Assembly: GCA_002438865.1 (NCBI GenBank) | Contig: DJRJ01000073.1 | Location: 1-7,254, forward strand | Origin: Clostridiales bacterium UBA6363 | GTDB lineage: Bacteria; Bacillota; Clostridia; UBA1381 | Length of the DNA stretch: 7,254 nucleotides | Direction of reading: 5' to 3' | In this document: positions 1 to 6,184 of the stretch, piece after piece | How the letters are laid out: the number at the start of each line of letters is the position of its first letter | Numbering within the stretch: position 1 is the stretch's first letter | The notes under the pieces: model-generated | Database searches by the model: none | The model's input: the letters and a program-made list of their open reading frames with translations, nothing else | What the model was told of the DNA's origin: nothing | Translations under genes and position numbers: made by a program

Positions 1-540
1 TCGTTCGGAAAGTATTATAACATCGAGGTTGAGGACGATGTTATGGCATATTTTGAATATGATAACGGCACAACGGGCGAGTATATTACATCAACCGGCG
101 AAGCACCCGGAACAAACCGCCTTGAAATCGCCTGCGATATGGGTAAAGTAGTTATTGAAAACAATAAAATGACGTTCTACAGAAATATCATATCGGAGCG
201 TGAATTTAATAAAACCAACACAAGCCCGTTCGGTATGCCCGAATGTTGGGAGTGTAATGTCCCGGCTGATTTCTCGGGCGGAGAACAGCACGTCGGTGTG
301 CTGAAGCATTTTGCCGACGCAATCCTTAACGGCGGCGAGCTTACCGCAAAAGGCGAGGAAGGCTTAAATTCGCTTACGATTTCAAATGCAATTCATTTGA
401 GCGCATGGACAGGCGAAACGGTTGACGTTAAGAACTTCCCCGATGATAAGTATTACGAACTTTTACAGGAAAAAATTAAAAATTCAAAGGTGGTGAAGAA
501 TGTGCGTCATGTCACGGTAGACATATCAAACACGCACTAA
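1..540 (+). CDS. Gfo/Idh/MocA family oxidoreductase, C-terminal part (5' truncated by window edge)
   Basis: The frame is open from base 1 to a TAA at 538-540, giving 179 residues of a protein that begins outside the window. What is visible is the C-terminal alpha/beta domain of a Gfo/Idh/MocA NAD(P)-dependent sugar dehydrogenase. It includes the typical run EVEDDVMAYFEYDNGTTGEY (an antiparallel strand segment), a stretch resembling 'G..GTNRLEIACDMGKVVIE', and near the end a helical 'HFADAILNGGEL..KGEEGLNSL..SNAIHLSAWTG' like that of family members. The Rossmann domain with the GxGxxG and EKP motifs must lie upstream. The next gene starts only 5 bases after the stop, so the two are almost certainly cotranscribed. 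Members of this family oxidise or reduce sugars, inositols and glycosides. The substrate is unknown. The family call is confident and any narrower function would be a guess. Confidence 0.85.
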   Translation, partial: SFGKYYNIEVEDDVMAYFEYDNGTTGEYITSTGEAPGTNRLEIACDMGKVVIENNKMTFYRNIISEREFNKTNTSPFGMPECWECNVPADFSGGEQHVGVLKHFADAILNGGELTAKGEEGLNSLTISNAIHLSAWTGETVDVKNFPDDKYYELLQEKIKNSKVVKNVRHVTVDISNTH

Positions 541-545
541 CAGTT

Positions 546-1319
546 ATGGATAAAAGAATCGGAGCACAGTATTATACAATACGTGATTATATAGGAACAA
601 TAAATGATTTTGAGACGTCGTGCAAAAAAATATCCGATATAGGATACAAGGCGGTGCAGATTTCGGGAACACCGCTTGCGGCGTCGGATATGCGCAAGGT
701 GCTTGATGAGTACGGACTTGAGGTTTACACTACTCACAGGTCATTTGAGGATTTTATAAAAAATCCCGAGGAAATTATGGAATATAACAGAATTCTCGGC
801 AGTGATTTGTGCGGTGTGGGCGCAATGCCGGGCGAATATCGCAAAACGGCAGATGACTTAAGCAGATTTATCGAGCAGGCAAACCGCATTTGCGGATTGT
901 TCAAAAAAGAAAATATGTTTTTTGGTTATCATAATCATAATTTTGAATTTGCAAAGGTGGACGGCAAATTAATTTTCGACCGCCTTGTGGAAGAAACCGA
1001 TCCTGAAACATTCAATTTTATTTTTGATACGTATTGGTGTCAGGCAGGCGGAAAAAATCCCGCAAAGATCATAGAAAAACTCGGAAAACGTGCCATGGCT
1101 CTGCACTTTAAGGATTATGCAATACAACAGGACGATGTATGCAGTCAGCCGTTGATGGCAGAAATAGGCGAGGGAAATCTCGACTGGGACGATATTATTA
1201 CCGCAGCCGAAAAAGCGGGCTCACGCTGGGCGCTTGTGGAACAGGATATTTGCAGCGGCGATCCGTTTGCGTCGCTTAAAATGAGTTATGACTATCTTTC
1301 AGCGAAAGGATTTTTCTGA
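546..1319 (+). CDS. Sugar phosphate isomerase/epimerase-like TIM-barrel protein (AP endonuclease 2 superfamily)
   Basis: This 257-residue protein has the usual length and layout of the xylose isomerase-like TIM-barrel superfamily (IolE/IolI, epimerases and related lyases). Candidate divalent-metal ligands lie at the expected strand ends: the HNHNFEF motif at 129-135 with Glu134, Asp161 in FDTYW, His187 in LHFKD, and Glu232 in LVEQD. The segment EIGEGNLDW (206-214) is also typical of the family. The N-terminus MDKRIGAQYYTIRD is a normal start for this group. The frame is open upstream to 480 but contains no other start codon, so ATG546 is the best start. No convincing Shine-Dalgarno lies before it, so translation probably depends on coupling to the gene ending 5 bases upstream. 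The flanking Gfo/Idh oxidoreductases suggest a joint pathway on an oxidised sugar or glycoside. Specific function is unknown: isomerase, epimerase, dehydratase and beta-eliminating lyase are all possible. Confidence 0.88.
   Translation: MDKRIGAQYYTIRDYIGTINDFETSCKKISDIGYKAVQISGTPLAASDMRKVLDEYGLEVYTTHRSFEDFIKNPEEIMEYNRILGSDLCGVGAMPGEYRKTADDLSRFIEQANRICGLFKKENMFFGYHNHNFEFAKVDGKLIFDRLVEETDPETFNFIFDTYWCQAGGKNPAKIIEKLGKRAMALHFKDYAIQQDDVCSQPLMAEIGEGNLDWDDIITAAEKAGSRWALVEQDICSGDPFASLKMSYDYLSAKGFF
1305..1310 (+). promoter_or_regulatory. Ribosome binding site fixing the start of the second oxidoreductase
   Basis: AAAGGA lies 10 bases before ATG1321, inside the last codons of the preceding gene. It supports starting the oxidoreductase at 1321 rather than at the in-frame ATG1288. 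The earlier start would add 11 residues before a Rossmann strand that normally begins within a few residues of the N-terminus, and would overlap the upstream gene by 32 bases. Confidence 0.7.
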
Positions 1320-1320
1320 T

Positions 1321-2307
1321 ATGAAAAACATATGCATTATAGGATACGGCGTTATAGGTCCTATCCATGCCGCCGCAATCGAAAAAATAAAAAATGCAAA
1401 ACTGTATGCCGTGTGCGACGTAGACGGTGCTCGGCTCGATGCGTGCCGCAGGGAATATGACGTCAAAACTTTTACGGATTTTAATGACGTTCTCAATTGC
1501 AAAGAAATTGATGCGGTGCATATATGCACGCCGCATTATCTGCATTTCGATATGATAAAAAGTGCGCTTGAACACGGAAAAGCGGTTGTTGCCGAAAAGC
1601 CTGTCACAATGAAAAAAGAACAGTTTTCGGAGCTTTTAAAGCTGAAAAATTCTGATAAAGTGTGCGTTGTGTTTCAGAACAGATTAAATTCGTCGGTTTT
1701 ACGGATGAAAAAGATTATAGACGAAAAAAAATACGGTGAAATAAAAGCCGTAAAAGCGATACTCACCTGGCACAGAACGAAAGAGTATTATCAAAGCGGT
1801 GCCTGGCGGGGCAAATGGGACACGGAGGGCGGCGGCGTTGTGATAAATCAGGCGGTGCATACGCTTGATTTGATGTCGTATCTTGTCGAGGATATATCCG
1901 CCGTAAGCGCCGTTATGCACAATTTTTCCCTTTCCGACGCAATCGAAACGGAGGACTCCGTAATGTCGTATATTGAATATAGAAGCGGTATAAGCGGAAT
2001 ATTTTTTGCAACCAATGCATATTCAAAAAACAGCGCCCCCGAAGTCGAAATTGTTTTTGAGGACGGCGTGGTATGCTATCGTGAGGGCAGATTGTTTGAA
2101 AACGGCGAAGCCGTTGAAAAGGACGAACTTCTGAAAGGTGAAAAGGCATACTGGGGTACGGGGCATATAAAGCTCATATCCGATTTTTATGACAACGGCA
2201 AGTTCTTTGCGCCAAAAGACGTGAAGAATACAATGGAAACGCTGTTTGCAATTTACGAAAGTGCAAAAAACGGCGGCAGACGTGTTGAAATACAGGAGGA
2301 AACATAA
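1321..2307 (+). CDS. Gfo/Idh/MocA family NAD(P)-dependent oxidoreductase
   Basis: This complete 328-residue protein has the standard two-domain layout. Residues 1-120 are the Rossmann fold: [16 protein letters not shown] carries the dinucleotide motif G8-Y-G10-V-I-G13, followed by VCDVD at 31-35, where the acidic residues after the second strand suggest an NAD preference. HICTPHYLH (68-75) and the EKP motif at 92-94 follow, with Lys94 as the family's conserved active-site lysine. The C-terminal domain contains [24 protein letters not shown], in which His180 and Asp183 occupy the usual GGG...H..D catalytic positions. It starts 1 base after the isomerase-like gene's stop and overlaps uxuA by 1 base (TAATG), so it sits firmly in the operon. 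It differs in sequence from the partial oxidoreductase at 1-540, so the operon encodes two family members, perhaps with consecutive or opposite redox roles. The substrate is not predictable from sequence. Confidence 0.92.
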   Translation: MKNICIIGYGVIGPIHAAAIEKIKNAKLYAVCDVDGARLDACRREYDVKTFTDFNDVLNCKEIDAVHICTPHYLHFDMIKSALEHGKAVVAEKPVTMKKEQFSELLKLKNSDKVCVVFQNRLNSSVLRMKKIIDEKKYGEIKAVKAILTWHRTKEYYQSGAWRGKWDTEGGGVVINQAVHTLDLMSYLVEDISAVSAVMHNFSLSDAIETEDSVMSYIEYRSGISGIFFATNAYSKNSAPEVEIVFEDGVVCYREGRLFENGEAVEKDELLKGEKAYWGTGHIKLISDFYDNGKFFAPKDVKNTMETLFAIYESAKNGGRRVEIQEET

Positions 2308-3347
2308 TGAAAATGACTTTCAGATGGTACGGTGAGGACGATCCCGTTACCCTTGAAAAAATCAGACAGATACCGGGCGTAACGGGCATTGTGTCCGCAG
2401 TGTACGACATACCGGTAGGCGAGGAGTGGCCCTTAGAGCGAATAGAGAAACTGAAAAAAACGGTTGAGGATGCAGGATTGGAGTTTTCCGTAATAGAGAG
2501 CGTTCCCGTACACGAGGATATTAAAATGGGTTGCGGCGACCGTGACATATATATCGAAAATTATTGCAAAACACTCAGAAATCTTGCAAAAGCGGGTATT
2601 GACTGCGTGTGCTATAACTTTATGCCCGTGTTTGACTGGACACGCTCCGACTTGGCACACAAGCTTGCGGACGGCTCAAATGCGCTTGCGTATGATAATG
2701 ATACCGTGCTCAGAATGGATCCTATGAATGGCGAGCTTTCGCTCCCCGGCTGGGACTCAAGCTATACAAAAGAGGATATGCGTGAGCTGTTGGAACGCTA
2801 CAGCCATATTTCGGAGGAGGATTTGTGGGATAATCTGAAATACTTCCTTGACCGAGTTATAAAAACCGCCGAGGAGGTAAAAGTCAAAATGGCAATACAC
2901 CCCGATGATCCGCCCTGGAGCATATTCGGACTGCCGAGAATTATAACAAATAAGAAGAATATCGAGCGTTTTCTTAAGTTGTACGACAGCTCCTATAACG
3001 GACTCACTTTTTGCAGCGGCTCGCTCGGCGTTGATCCCGACAATGATATTATAGATATGATACATACCTTTGCGGACAGAATACATTTTGCGCACATACG
3101 AAATATAAAAATAACAGGCAAAAAATGCTTTGAAGAATCCGCCCACCTTACCGAAAGCGGTTCGCTCGATATTTACGGCATAGTAAAAGCCTACTGTGAC
3201 GAAAACTTTGACGGTTATATCCGTCCCGACCACGGCAGAATGATCTGGGGCGAAACCGGCAAGCCCGGCTACGGTTTATTTGACCGTGCCCTTGGAGCGG
3301 TATATATTAACGGATTATACGAAGCCTGCAAGCATTCGGCTGGGTAA
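2307..3347 (+). CDS. uxuA: D-mannonate dehydratase
   Basis: UxuA removes water from D-mannonate to give 2-keto-3-deoxy-D-gluconate, the third step of cytoplasmic glucuronate breakdown (EC 4.2.1.8). The 346-residue protein begins MKMTFRWYG, as family members do. It carries [10 protein letters not shown] (33-41), [13 protein letters not shown] (63-75), [11 protein letters not shown] (103-113), [10 protein letters not shown] (195-204), FCSGSLG (236-241), FAHIRNIK (261-268) and RPDHGR (306-311). His198, Cys237, His263 and Asp308 match the metal-binding set known for this Mn-dependent family. An AGGAGGA ribosome binding site at 2294-2300 precedes ATG2307, and the start overlaps the previous stop by one base. 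Oddly, the last three codons and the stop (3336-3347) lie inside the terminal inverted repeat of a MITE-like element, so the present C-terminus may come from an insertion. Function is very secure. Confidence 0.97.
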   Translation: MKMTFRWYGEDDPVTLEKIRQIPGVTGIVSAVYDIPVGEEWPLERIEKLKKTVEDAGLEFSVIESVPVHEDIKMGCGDRDIYIENYCKTLRNLAKAGIDCVCYNFMPVFDWTRSDLAHKLADGSNALAYDNDTVLRMDPMNGELSLPGWDSSYTKEDMRELLERYSHISEEDLWDNLKYFLDRVIKTAEEVKVKMAIHPDDPPWSIFGLPRIITNKKNIERFLKLYDSSYNGLTFCSGSLGVDPDNDIIDMIHTFADRIHFAHIRNIKITGKKCFEESAHLTESGSLDIYGIVKAYCDENFDGYIRPDHGRMIWGETGKPGYGLFDRALGAVYINGLYEACKHSAG

Positions 3348-3451
3348 AATTGCTCATCTCATACGTTTGCGAAAGGGACGATGAAGGCATCGTCCCCTAC
3401 AAATGCGGTGCTTGATTGAATGCATAATGCAAATAATTTTCCCGCAGCCGA
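3336..3451 (+). repeat. MITE-like palindromic element, copy 1 (overlaps the 3' end of uxuA)
   Basis: This element of about 116 bases has imperfect terminal inverted repeats. The left end TCGGCTGGGTAAAATTGC mirrors the right end, which finishes GCAAATAATTTTCCCGCAGCCGA apart from small gaps. At its centre is a perfect 9-bp hairpin, GGGACGATG - AAGG - CATCGTCCC (3375-3396). The short palindrome TGCATAATGCA also occurs in the right arm. It has no coding capacity and no T-run after the hairpin, so it does not look like a standard terminator. It is followed directly by a second copy with a 114-base offset. Similar GTAGGGG...CCCC palindromes are, from memory, common between genes in gut Clostridia; the family name is not assigned here. 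The strand label follows the orientation of copies 1 and 2 and is arbitrary. Confidence 0.75.
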
Positions 3452-3564
3452 GGCAGGTTAAAATTGCTTATCTCATACGTTTGTGAAAGGGACGATGTGG
3501 GCATCGTCCCCTACAAATGCGGCGCTTGATTGAATGCATAATGCAATAATTTTCCCACAGCTGA
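3452..3564 (+). repeat. MITE-like palindromic element, copy 2 (tandem)
   Basis: This copy matches copy 1 over about 109 bases with seven substitutions and one single-base deletion (roughly 93% identity by hand alignment), and six of the seven substitutions are transitions. The central hairpin is again GGGACGATG/CATCGTCCC (3489-3510), while the four-base loop has changed from AAGG to TGGG. The outer arms (GGCAGGTTAAAATTGC and GCAATAATTTTCCCACAGCT) still form imperfect terminal inverted repeats. The divergence shows that the duplication is not recent, or that two related elements inserted side by side. Confidence 0.75.
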
Positions 3565-3615
3565 GGAGACGATTATATGTTTGCGGAACGGAACGATATA
3601 CCGAATACAATCGGG

Positions 3616-3642
3616 TGTAGGGGGCGATGCCCACATCGCCCC
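3616..3642 (-). repeat. Inverted partial copy of the same palindromic element (core only)
   Basis: The core TGTAGGGG-x-CGATGCCCACATCG matches the reverse complement of the centre of copy 2, including the loop CCCA (reverse complement of TGGG). In the stem, the A-T pair of copies 1 and 2 is replaced by G-C on both arms (GGGGCGATG/CATCGCCCC), a paired change that keeps the hairpin intact. The sequence outside the core is not clearly related to the long arms of copies 1 and 2. Confidence 0.65.
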
Positions 3643-3680
3643 GCAGGTAAACATATTTATAAATTCGCAGACACACAGCA

Positions 3681-3703
3681 GGGGGCGATACATTCATCAA
3701 CCC
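3681..3703 (-). repeat. Degenerate fourth core of the palindromic element
   Basis: GGGGCGATACATTCATCAACCC aligns without gaps to the inverted core at 3621-3642 at about 16 of 22 positions, keeping GGGGCGAT, CATC and CCC. The stem is broken by changes on one arm. It is probably a decayed copy in the same orientation as the third core, though a chance match cannot be excluded. Outside the named repeats and the downstream ribosome binding site, I see no convincing gene or promoter in 3348-3744. Confidence 0.35.
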
Positions 3704-3729
3704 GACATAAAATTCTACAAACAATTAAG

Positions 3730-3735
3730 AAAGGA
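3730..3735 (+). promoter_or_regulatory. Ribosome binding site fixing the uxuB start
   Basis: AAAGGA lies 9 bases before ATG3745. It supports this start over the in-frame ATG3577, which would add 56 residues encoded by the repeat region with no resemblance to an SDR N-terminus. Confidence 0.75.
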
Positions 3736-3744
3736 AACAAAACA

Positions 3745-4596
3745 ATGAAATTACCTTTTGACATTAATCTCAGCGAAAAAACAGCGGTTGTAACGGGTGG
3801 CGGCGGCATATTATGCAGCAGCTTTGCTGAAGCGATTGCGCAGTGCGGCGCAGCTGTTGCCGTGCTTGATTTAAACGAAGATGCGGCAAAAACGGTTGCC
3901 GATAACATTGTTAAAAACGGCGGAAAGGCTATCGGCGTTAAGTGCAACGTGCTTGACAAAGCGAGCCTTGAATCGGCAAAAAATATTGTAAACAATACAT
4001 TCGGCAGTGTTGACATATTATTAAACGGTGCGGGCGGAAACAATCCGAAAGGCACAACAAGCCACGATTATTATGACCCTGCCGATGAAACGGCAGAGGG
4101 TGTAAATACGTTTTTCGACCTTGACCCCGACGGTGTAAAGTTTGTATTTGAGCTGAACTTTTTGGGAACGCTTTTGCCGACGCAGGTTTTTGCACATGAT
4201 TTAATAGGCAAGAAAGACGCTGTTATAATAAACATATCGTCAATGAATGCATTTTGCCCACTCACAAGAATCCCTGCATACAGCGGAGCAAAAGCTGCCG
4301 TATCCAATTTTACGCAGTGGCTAGCGGTACATTTTGCCAAGGCAGGAATACGTGTAAATGCCATTGCACCCGGATTTTTCCTCACAAACCAGAACAGAGG
4401 ACTGTTACTTGACGAAAACGGCGGATATACGGAGCGTTCAAAAAAGATTTTGTCGCAGACGCCTATGGGACGTTTCGGAACGCCCGATGAGCTTACGGGA
4501 ACGCTTTTGTGGCTCTTATGCAATGAGGCGTCGGGATTTGTAAACGGAACGGTAATCCCCGTGGACGGCGGATTTTCGGCATACAGCGGAGTATAA
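3745..4596 (+). CDS. uxuB: D-fructuronate reductase (D-mannonate oxidoreductase), SDR type
   Basis: This 283-residue classical short-chain dehydrogenase/reductase is the type that replaces the unrelated long E. coli UxuB in Bacillus and clostridia (B. subtilis YjmF class). It reduces D-fructuronate to D-mannonate with NAD(P)H, linking UxaC to UxuA. Visible motifs are the cofactor loop TGGGGI (17-22), Asp42 at the end of strand 2 (VLDLN, favouring NAD), NGAGG (94-98), the structural Asn138 in ELNFLG, Ser165/166 in NISSMNAF, and the catalytic YSGAK with Tyr179 and Lys183. IRVNAIAPGFF (202-212) and the C-terminal PVDGGFSAYSG are also typical. The length fits the family. The substrate assignment rests on its position between uxuA and uxaC together with the long insert around 100-130 seen in this subgroup. 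It is separated from uxuA by 397 bases of repeats and sits 12 bases before uxaC. Confidence 0.92.
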   Translation: MKLPFDINLSEKTAVVTGGGGILCSSFAEAIAQCGAAVAVLDLNEDAAKTVADNIVKNGGKAIGVKCNVLDKASLESAKNIVNNTFGSVDILLNGAGGNNPKGTTSHDYYDPADETAEGVNTFFDLDPDGVKFVFELNFLGTLLPTQVFAHDLIGKKDAVIINISSMNAFCPLTRIPAYSGAKAAVSNFTQWLAVHFAKAGIRVNAIAPGFFLTNQNRGLLLDENGGYTERSKKILSQTPMGRFGTPDELTGTLLWLLCNEASGFVNGTVIPVDGGFSAYSGV

Positions 4597-4608
4597 AGGA
4601 GAATTGCG

Positions 4609-5832
4609 ATGAGCTTTATAAACGACGATTTTATGCTTAAAAACGAAACCGCAAAGCGGCTGTATCACAGCTACGCAAAGGATATGCCGATAATCGACTA
4701 TCACTGCCATCTGTCACCGCAGATGATTGCGGAGAATTACAAATTCAAAAACGCATACGATTTGTTCCTCGGCGGAGACCATTACAAATGGCGTTTGATG
4801 CGCTCGTACGGAATTGATGAGGAGCTTATAACGGGCAATGCCGATGATTTTGAAAAATGGAAGGCTTTTGCGGCGGCTGTTCCGTATATGATAGGAAACC
4901 CAATGTATCACTGGACGCATCTTGAGCTTAAAAGATATTTCGGAACAGATACTCTCCTGTCGGCGGACAGTGCGGAGGAAATATGGAATACTGTCGGCGA
5001 ATATCTCAAAAAGGACGAGTATTCGGCACGGGGACTTATAAATATGTCAAACGTAAAGGTTATCTGTACGACCGATAACCCGTATGATGATTTAAAGTAC
5101 CATAAAATGCTGAAAAATTTCGGAACAAAAATACTTCCTACATTCCGCCCCGACCTTAAAGAGATAAAGAGCGATATAACGGAGCGTATGGATTATTTTG
5201 CGGAAAACGGCTGTAAGCTTTCGGATCATTCGGTTGACTGCATAAATGACGATATTATCGAAAAGCTGACGTTTTTAGGTGCAGAATACGCAAAAAGAGG
5301 CTGGACAATGCAGCTGCACATAGGTGCAATGCGCAATAACAATACCCGTATGTTTGAAAAAATCGGTGCGGACACAGGCTTTGATTCGATAAACGATTTC
5401 CGTGTTGCGGAGGGGCTGTCAAAACTGCTTGATAATCTGGAGAAAAAGGATTGTTTGCCGAAAACGATTTTATATACGTTAAACCCGAAGGATAACTATG
5501 TCCTCGGTTCAATGCTCGGCAATTTCCAAAAAGCACCTGTCGCCGGAAAGATACAGTTCGGCTCAGGCTGGTGGTTTAACGATCAGCGTGACGGAATGGA
5601 AAGCCAGATGAAAGCGCTTGCAAATCTCGGACTGCTTTCAAAATTTGTCGGCATGCTGACCGACAGCCGAAGCTTTGTATCATATCCACGTCATGAATAT
5701 TTCAGGCGCATTTTGTGCAATCTTGTCGGCGGTTGGGTAGAAAACGGCGAGTATCCAGATAATCCCGAAATCCTCAAAGAGATAATACAGGGAATTTGCT
5801 ATAATAACGCAGAAAAATATTTTGAATTTTAA
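4609..5832 (+). CDS. uxaC: Glucuronate isomerase (uronate isomerase), compact form
   Basis: UxaC converts D-glucuronate to D-fructuronate (and D-galacturonate to D-tagaturonate), the entry step of the pathway (EC 5.3.1.12). It is an amidohydrolase-fold TIM barrel. The 407-residue protein shows the metal-binding HCH of IDYHCHLSP (His32, His34), [10 protein letters not shown] (56-65), [11 protein letters not shown] (97-107), LPTFRPD (176-182), [14 protein letters not shown] (236-249), [10 protein letters not shown] (289-298), [13 protein letters not shown] (318-330) and the signature [18 protein letters not shown] (350-367), with the catalytic Asp352. AAGGAG at 4596-4601, overlapping the uxuB stop, serves ATG4609. 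The usual length is about 465-475 residues; here two segments are missing, one after FRPD (about residue 182) and one after SDHSVD (about 210). The frame is unbroken and all active-site motifs remain, so I expect activity. The assignment is very secure. Confidence 0.96.
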   Translation: MSFINDDFMLKNETAKRLYHSYAKDMPIIDYHCHLSPQMIAENYKFKNAYDLFLGGDHYKWRLMRSYGIDEELITGNADDFEKWKAFAAAVPYMIGNPMYHWTHLELKRYFGTDTLLSADSAEEIWNTVGEYLKKDEYSARGLINMSNVKVICTTDNPYDDLKYHKMLKNFGTKILPTFRPDLKEIKSDITERMDYFAENGCKLSDHSVDCINDDIIEKLTFLGAEYAKRGWTMQLHIGAMRNNNTRMFEKIGADTGFDSINDFRVAEGLSKLLDNLEKKDCLPKTILYTLNPKDNYVLGSMLGNFQKAPVAGKIQFGSGWWFNDQRDGMESQMKALANLGLLSKFVGMLTDSRSFVSYPRHEYFRRILCNLVGGWVENGEYPDNPEILKEIIQGICYNNAEKYFEF

Positions 5833-5867
5833 AAAATGGGTTCATTTTATGCCGATCCGCAGATTAC

Positions 5868-5900
5868 TCTCAAGCCCACCTGAAAATGGTGGGCTTGAGA
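5868..5900 (+). terminator. 13-bp perfect hairpin after uxaC, probable 3' end of the uronate operon
   Basis: TCTCAAGCCCACC (5868-5880) and GGTGGGCTTGAGA (5888-5900) pair perfectly around the 7-base loop TGAAAAT, 35 bases after the uxaC stop. The position suits transcription termination or 3' end protection. There is no U-tract on either side, so a classical intrinsic terminator is not shown. Confidence 0.55.
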
Positions 5901-5982
5901 ATATTCCAAATGCGAAAAGACATTTAAAATCTTTAAGCAGATAGGCAGAACTACAAAAAATTAATAAATTCTAAAAAAAATA

Positions 5983-6011
5983 TTGACAATTACGACAAAA
6001 TATGATATAAG
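5983..6011 (+). promoter_or_regulatory. Sigma-A type promoter for the symporter leader
   Basis: A perfect -35 TTGACA (5983-5988) is followed 17 bases later by TATAAG (6006-6011, 5 of 6 matches to TATAAT). The stretch upstream of the -35 is A-rich, like an UP element. Transcription should start near 6018, giving a leader of about 285 bases. The small inverted repeat GTTAA-AAC-TTAAC (6018-6030) sits at the predicted start site; it could be an operator or just the 5' end of the RNA. Confidence 0.8.
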
Positions 6012-6075
6012 TATATAGTTAAAACTTAACAGAACCCGTAGAGGTCTCCGGGATAATAACCGGTGGCGTAGGGAA

Positions 6076-6149
6076 CTTCGGAGAAGCTCATTGGATTGAG
6101 TGCCGAAGGGGCAAGGCGAAAGCTGAAACTCTCAGGCAAAAGGACGAAG
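6076..6149 (+). ncRNA. Glycine riboswitch, single aptamer
   Basis: The conserved glycine aptamer core is present: GCCGAAGGGGCAA (6102-6114) and GAAACTCTCAGGCAAAAGGAC (6125-6145). Helices can be drawn by hand: P1 CTTCG (6076-6080) with CGAAG (6145-6149); P2 GAGA (6081-6084) with TCTC (6130-6133); P3a GCTCA (6086-6090) with TGAGT (6097-6101); and P3b GGC/GCT (6115-6124) capped by a GAAA tetraloop. Only one aptamer is present. About 58 bases of leader precede it, enough for a short 'ghost' stem (CCGG 6048-6051 with CCGG 6060-6063; CCC 6035-6037 with GGG 6071-6073) but not for a second full aptamer. The gene downstream is an AGCS sodium:alanine/glycine symporter, a classic partner of this riboswitch. 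Confidence 0.93.
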
Positions 6150-6165
6150 ACGAACAGAGTCGTAT

Positions 6166-6184
6166 TTTCTTTGAAGTTGCCGCC
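6166..6184 (+). promoter_or_regulatory. 3' strand of a predicted antiterminator helix
   Basis: Bases 6166-6178 pair continuously with 6074-6086 (10 Watson-Crick pairs and 3 G-U). Bases 6179-6184 (GCCGCC) then pair with GGTGGC at 6062-6067 across a six-base bulge on the 5' side. The helix uses the 5' strands of aptamer helices P1 and P2 and also the whole 5' arm of the terminator, so it excludes both. This was drawn by hand and is not energy-scored. Confidence 0.5.

Noticed and set aside
1288..1320. Earlier start of the second oxidoreductase at ATG1288
   Set aside because: It would put 11 unrelated residues before the Rossmann strand and overlap the preceding gene by 32 bases; ATG1321 has a ribosome binding site.
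2757..3233. Long minus-strand open frames opposite uxuA and other genes
   Set aside because: They lie wholly inside strongly recognised + strand genes, lack ribosome binding sites and resemble no protein family; they are frame shadows.
3375..3510. Repeats at 3338-3564 as a CRISPR array or as intrinsic terminators
   Set aside because: There are only two units, with no unique spacers between short repeats, and no T-run follows the hairpins. The arms with inverted ends fit a MITE-like element better.
3520..3545. Possible -35/-10 pair (TTGATT...AATAAT or CATAAT) in repeat copy 2
   Set aside because: Spacing is only about 13 bases for one pairing and no -35 exists for the other; the same bases occur in copy 1 as part of the element's palindrome.
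3577..3744. N-terminal extension of the uxuB reading frame from ATG3577 (56 extra residues)
   Set aside because: The extension translates the inverted palindromic repeat, does not resemble an SDR N-terminus, and ATG3745 has its own AAAGGA site at proper spacing.
5608..5623. Catabolite-responsive element-like site ATGAAAGCGCTTGCAA
   Set aside because: It matches the cre consensus with one mismatch, but lies near the 3' end of uxaC, encodes conserved MKAL residues and is not near a promoter. A regulatory role cannot be supported.
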